A DNA stretch of 64,000 bases from Serratia sp. M24T3. GTDB taxonomy: Bacteria > Pseudomonadota > Gammaproteobacteria > Enterobacterales > Enterobacteriaceae. Shown in pieces: positions 60,172 through 64,000 of the stretch. The stretch spans positions 112,499-176,498 of the forward strand of contig NZ_AJHJ01000008.1 in the NCBI RefSeq assembly GCF_000257645.1, in the 5' to 3' direction. The stretch's first letter is position 1, and each line of letters opens with the position of its first letter. Made by a program: the position numbers and the translations under genes. The notes beneath the pieces are model-generated. The model saw only the letters and a list, made by a program, of their open reading frames with translations, made no database searches and was not told where the DNA came from.

Positions 60172-60519
60172 TTATTTCTTTTTCGTAATCATCGACTTTA
60201 AATCGGCAAACGGGTTATAGGTTGCCGCAGCAACATCTTTTTGCGCATCCTCTCCCGCGACAACCGATGTGCCATATTGATCTGCTTCAGTATATTTCGA
60301 GTGTTCATGATCGTGACAATAGAGACACAATAACTCCCAGTTACTGCCGTCTTCCGGATTATTGTTATGATCGTGATCGATATGGTGGACTGTTAATTCG
60401 CGAAGATTTGAATAAACAAACTCACGCGAGCAGCGCCCACATACCCACGGATAGAGTTTTAATGCCTTTTCACGGTAGCCGCTTTCCAGCCGACTGTAGT
60501 TTTTTGGGATCTGGGCCAT
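60172..60519 (-). CDS. yajD: YajD, HNH nuclease family protein
   Basis: 115-residue protein that matches E. coli YajD in size and layout. The HNH domain has paired zinc Cys in VCGRCSREF (about 27-35) and LLCLYCHDHEHSKY (about 69-82), with the HH-D motif LTVHHIDHDHNNNPEDG (about 43-59) carrying the catalytic His. Substrate and biological role are unknown; the fold suggests DNA cleavage or nicking. The ATG at 60519 is used. The gene stands alone, convergent with DUF2165 and followed upstream by 227 bases with no feature before the large toxin-like gene. Confidence 0.9.
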   Translation of the reverse strand: MAQIPKNYSRLESGYREKALKLYPWVCGRCSREFVYSNLRELTVHHIDHDHNNNPEDGSNWELLCLYCHDHEHSKYTEADQYGTSVVAGEDAQKDVAAATYNPFADLKSMITKKK

Positions 60520-60746
60520 TGCCGATATTACCTGTCATTAATAGAAAATTTAGCATTTGATTTTAGCAGGCTAGCTTGCCTGACAGGGGATTACAAGATG
60601 CGTGCTAAATCTGCTCAAGCTAACTGGTGGCCGCATCGCATAGACCCCCATAGGGAAAAGGAAAACATCCTACGTTAAGACTTTTTTGAACCAGTGGAAG
60701 TTAACAGACAACGAAAAGCGGCCAATTACTGCAAGCCACTGTGTGT

Positions 60747-63700
60747 TTACGTCACTTCCGCCCCTAACTCAGCAAGGTCGAGCTGAGCGAGGAGTTCGGG
60801 CATAGTCATAATCTCTTCAAAACAGGCAGTTAACCACATATCGTAAGGCAAGTTTCGATCTTGCTTTTTAACAATATTTCTAAGCTGTACATTAACATCA
60901 TCACGACTACTACGGTGTTTTCCAATAGAATTGAAGGCTTTTCTTATGCTAAGAAGTCGTTCACTCAATCCGAATAGTTTTTCGTTTACTGCTATCGCAT
61001 GGGTTTTCTCAGCATTATTTTCCATTGGCTCTTTCATGACGTAATCATTAGGGTTTTTCTGTTTTAAATATTCACTCACTTTCCCTTTATAGGCTTTTAC
61101 AGGGATGTTTAATTCATTTGCGATTATCTGAGCATTAGAGTATTTTCCCCCAAATCCACCAAAACAACTTTTAAGTTCTAATTTTATTATCTGCTTTTTA
61201 TCCAAGAGGGTTCTGATGTTATTGGCTGTTTGAACTCCAGTAAAATGACCTGTATTACCAAAGAAACCATGAGATGTTAATCGATATATTTTCGTATTGA
61301 AACTAATCTCCTGAAAATAAGCATCCTGACCAAATATTCTTTCTGCCTTCGACACTCGTTTTACTTTTTTCTCCCTCCGTAGAAAATCATTTAAATCAGA
61401 CTCAAGTTTATTTCTCATTGTCATTATTTGACTATCGTTTAACGGGGCTATTTTCCCGTCAATCTCGGGATTTATACTTGCGCGGTCAAAATCAATAAAG
61501 TGAAATTGCTGGAGCTCTGGATCGAACATGACATTGCCAAGATTAATATCATAATGTTGAATGCCATTAATCTTTAACTTATCCAGCATTATGTTAGCTT
61601 CTGAAGTTAATTTATCCGGAGTGTTCAATCTCTTTACCACCATGGAAATATCTGCGTCGTCTGCTTTTTCTAAAATCGAACTTAAGGAGGAGCCTGGTAT
61701 TTTTTTCATTTTAACATAAACTATTTTAACAAGCGGGTTTACCCCATTAATAATAGTAAGAGAGGCGGATCCTTCGCCATATATTCGGTTAAGTGCATCA
61801 CGGTTTTTCTGGGCTTCGGCCAGGGCGCCACTATAGCTGCTTCCCTTACCGGTTCCTGTCGGGTTAGCCCTAATGGGCGCATCCTTCAATTCCCTTTTAT
61901 ATTCTTTAATTAAATAGCCATCTTGAGTATCATATATTTTTGCTGCAGTACCCTCCGCAATTACCGGATTATCCCGATAATATCCCGGTTTTTTAGGGAG
62001 TGGTTGCTCAACAGCGCTGTTCGACTGTTTTAGTGCCGCTATATCGTCATTAAGGTTAAATGTTTTCCTGGATAAATTATTATCAGCAGAATTTTTCATG
62101 ATTTTTGGAACGGGTTTTCGAATGTTCTTGTAAGTCCACTTACCTACTGAGGTGATGAAACTCGCCCAGTCTATCACGGGGAAGACTTCACCCGCTAACT
62201 CCCTGCCAATACCCCCCGCCGCTTTTCTCAGCTCAGGACGAAGGGCGGTAAAGACAAACTTTTTGAGCGCTGGGCCTTTGAGACCTCGCGCTCGCGCGAT
62301 TTTTGCCATGCTTAGAACGGCTTTATTGACTTTAACTCCGGCTGATGCCGCTGATATTCCCAGCGTCATTAACGTCGTCACCACATCAAATACCAGCTCC
62401 GCCCAGTCTTCATCGCTGGGGTTGTAATCTTCGTCATCCCTCCATCTCACCAGCATCTCAAGCGGTTTAAAGAGGGCCTCAACAAAGTCTCCCATATTTC
62501 TTACTCCATTTGTCACATACCATGCAGATTTCCGTGCAATACTCCACGTGCCGAAATCCGCTGGTTTGTTATAACGTTCAGTGAAGCTAAATTCTTTTTT
62601 TATCTCTGCCACCCCCTGGAAGGCCAGAGTTGCCATTCTGGCAAGCACGTCGCTAAGGGCCGTTGTCGCAGTGATACCGTCTAATTGGGTAATTTTAGTT
62701 TGGAAATATCTGCGTTCTTGATTTCCAATAAGCCCTTTTGTTTTTGTTTTTGGCTTCGGCAGTATGCTACGAAGTTCCGGGATTTTACTGAGTAATGCCT
62801 TGACTTGACTCTCTTGTGAAAGAGGTTGACTAAAGCTCATGAAGTCGTGTTGTGTGATTTTTTTCAGGTAAAGCATGTTCTGTATCGTGCTGTAGATCCA
62901 GTAGTCGTCGGAATCGGTCTGGAAAAGACATAAGAGTCCCTCTGCCTTGACCCAACGATTACGGTCACCCGTATGTAAAAAATCGGGTAAACCGCGATAG
63001 GTGAGACCAAAAGCAGGGACGTCAATATTTAAAAAAACAACTTTTTTCAGTGGATTATCGAGATCTAAAGGGTACAGCCCTGCCAAATCCACAAGATAAT
63101 GCAATGCATCAACGGCTTCATTTTCTGCATCATGCTGCTTGTAGTTATTTATATGTTTGTAAAATTCACTATCATTCAAGAAGGAGGATACGCCTTTCAG
63201 GTCGGCCACGCTCGTGTAGTCCTTTGCAGGAGATGCCACCGACTTTTCAAAATGTTTGAATATTTGTTCTACAGAGAGGGGAGAGTTATTTTTAGTGGAG
63301 GCATGTTGATAAAATTCATCGATAGAAATAGAAGACAGCGCGCGCCCACCAGTCCATTCTTTCCATTTAGTGATAACATAAAATATCTTTAGTTGGCGTT
63401 CGTCTATCCATGACGCTATCTCTGGGTCCCGCTGTCTGTTGGTAATTCGTTTATTTTGAGCGTCTTCAATGATTTCTTTGTCTGTAAAATCAATTTTGTG
63501 CAGTATACTTGCCGGCTTTTTGGGATCGGCAATTTTATAGGTTAGTACCAACGCCTGGTTTATCGATATTCGCGGATCGTCGGACACTGTGACCGTATGG
63601 TTAGCCAGATAATCAAGGATATTTTCAACATCCTCTGACAGTGCCTGTTGCTTGTATTTTTCCACTTTAAGCATCGTTATGCTGTTACGCAGATGCCGGA

Positions 63701-64000
63701 TTTCAGCGTGGGTACCGGTGTGCGTAAGTGCATCAAGCTGATTTGATAATTTGTCTATCATCCTATCATATAGCTGAAGTGTCTCTGCTAAATTACGGCT
63801 ACTGAACGAATAATTCCATTCTCTATAGATTGCTTCAGTTGTTTTTTTAACAGTCGTCCAACTGTCATCTGCTGTGTCCGCAAGTTCATGACGCTGTGAG
63901 CGTTGATTAATTTCCGTTAAATTCCCTCGTGTCTCATCATACGCTTTCATGACATTCAGGAAGTCAGTCTGTTCAAGTTGAATAAAATCGGCGCTGCTCA
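60747..64000 (-). CDS. Large toxin-like effector with kinase-like and His/Cys domains (5' end outside window)
   Basis: At least 1084 codons, with the frame open through the right edge; the Met at 63950 is internal or alternative. AT-rich relative to its neighbours. The N-terminal 500 residues are unrecognised, helical and polar. A hydrophobic stretch (about 515-560) could insert in a membrane. At 650-840 there is a small protein-kinase-like domain of the OspG/NleH sort: GTAAKIYDTQDGYLIKEYK (Gly-loop and Lys), GIQHYDINLGNVMFD (catalytic loop) and HFIDFDRAS (DFG-like). At 885-960, LTSHGFFGNTGHF and LELKSCFGGFGGKYSNAQI place a His and a Cys as in clan CD (C80, caspase-like) cysteine proteases. 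It looks like an effector acting in eukaryotic cells. No secretion genes are in view. Confidence 0.72.
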   Translation of the reverse strand, partial: SSADFIQLEQTDFLNVMKAYDETRGNLTEINQRSQRHELADTADDSWTTVKKTTEAIYREWNYSFSSRNLAETLQLYDRMIDKLSNQLDALTHTGTHAEIRHLRNSITMLKVEKYKQQALSEDVENILDYLANHTVTVSDDPRISINQALVLTYKIADPKKPASILHKIDFTDKEIIEDAQNKRITNRQRDPEIASWIDERQLKIFYVITKWKEWTGGRALSSISIDEFYQHASTKNNSPLSVEQIFKHFEKSVASPAKDYTSVADLKGVSSFLNDSEFYKHINNYKQHDAENEAVDALHYLVDLAGLYPLDLDNPLKKVVFLNIDVPAFGLTYRGLPDFLHTGDRNRWVKAEGLLCLFQTDSDDYWIYSTIQNMLYLKKITQHDFMSFSQPLSQESQVKALLSKIPELRSILPKPKTKTKGLIGNQERRYFQTKITQLDGITATTALSDVLARMATLAFQGVAEIKKEFSFTERYNKPADFGTWSIARKSAWYVTNGVRNMGDFVEALFKPLEMLVRWRDDEDYNPSDEDWAELVFDVVTTLMTLGISAASAGVKVNKAVLSMAKIARARGLKGPALKKFVFTALRPELRKAAGGIGRELAGEVFPVIDWASFITSVGKWTYKNIRKPVPKIMKNSADNNLSRKTFNLNDDIAALKQSNSAVEQPLPKKPGYYRDNPVIAEGTAAKIYDTQDGYLIKEYKRELKDAPIRANPTGTGKGSSYSGALAEAQKNRDALNRIYGEGSASLTIINGVNPLVKIVYVKMKKIPGSSLSSILEKADDADISMVVKRLNTPDKLTSEANIMLDKLKINGIQHYDINLGNVMFDPELQQFHFIDFDRASINPEIDGKIAPLNDSQIMTMRNKLESDLNDFLRREKKVKRVSKAERIFGQDAYFQEISFNTKIYRLTSHGFFGNTGHFTGVQTANNIRTLLDKKQIIKLELKSCFGGFGGKYSNAQIIANELNIPVKAYKGKVSEYLKQKNPNDYVMKEPMENNAEKTHAIAVNEKLFGLSERLLSIRKAFNSIGKHRSSRDDVNVQLRNIVKKQDRNLPYDMWLTACFEEIMTMPELLAQLDLAELGAEVT

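Noticed and set aside
1..64000. CRISPR arrays, tRNA or rRNA genes, complete insertion sequences
   Set aside because: No regularly spaced direct repeats, cloverleaf-like genes, rRNA sequence or transposase was recognised on either strand.

Overview
The window looks like chromosomal DNA from a member of the Enterobacterales, most like the Yersiniaceae/Rahnella-Serratia-Rouxiella side of the order. This rests on rcsD, a MicF-like RNA and an OmpC-type porin in the classical order, and on close matches recalled for AmyA, YajD, Hmp, BluF, YqaE and DinI. No rRNA, tRNA, CRISPR array or intact insertion sequence was seen. Nothing could be searched or computed, so all identities come from reading the sequence.

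Layout. 0-8 kb: rcsD (cut by the left edge), an MFS carrier and a DUF4034/Sel1 protein inserted between rcsD and the micF/ompC pair. 8-19 kb: a TetR/DUF1348 divergent pair with two palindromic operators, a MarA-like regulator, two tiny membrane proteins, a second FtsI-type penicillin-binding protein, DinI with a LexA box, YqaE, a hydrolase, a short Rhs-core protein with C-terminal PPxY/LPxY motifs, a PAP2 acid phosphatase and cytoplasmic alpha-amylase. 19-28 kb: a lone phage antirepressor behind a LexA box, a cluster of five small YcgZ/YmgA/AriR-type connector proteins, the hmp-nsrR nitric oxide operon, a LysR/nitronate monooxygenase pair, a deletion scar and the BLUF photoreceptor gene bluF. 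A sixth connector gene lies at 35.5 kb. A conserved dyad promoter precedes both ycgZ copies and also a probable unannotated structured small RNA near 17.1 kb, so these are proposed to form one regulon.

28-49 kb: MFS carrier, a VOC remnant, a two-gene gluconate-dehydrogenase-like operon, PqaA, a second YcgZ, a gutted SDR gene, LysR/CMD/aldo-keto reductase/alcohol dehydrogenase genes, an ECF sigma/anti-sigma module co-transcribed with a periplasmic peroxiredoxin and a DsbD-like electron carrier, then several regulators and oxidoreductases. 49-56 kb: an MdfA-like exporter and a dfoJ-dfoA-dfoC desferrioxamine-type siderophore operon behind Fur-like sites. 56-59 kb: KdgM-type oligogalacturonate porin and PelX-type exopolygalacturonate lyase behind a CRP site and a KdgR box, pointing to a plant-associated life. 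60-64 kb: YajD and a very large, AT-rich toxin-like gene with a kinase-like domain and a possible cysteine-protease-like domain, running off the right edge.

The picture is an environmental enterobacterium with light/stress signalling, nitrosative and peroxide defence, iron scavenging and pectin use, plus two eukaryote-directed toxin candidates. Several small deletions (TetR/methyltransferase, SDR, VOC) show ongoing gene loss between 26 and 36 kb.
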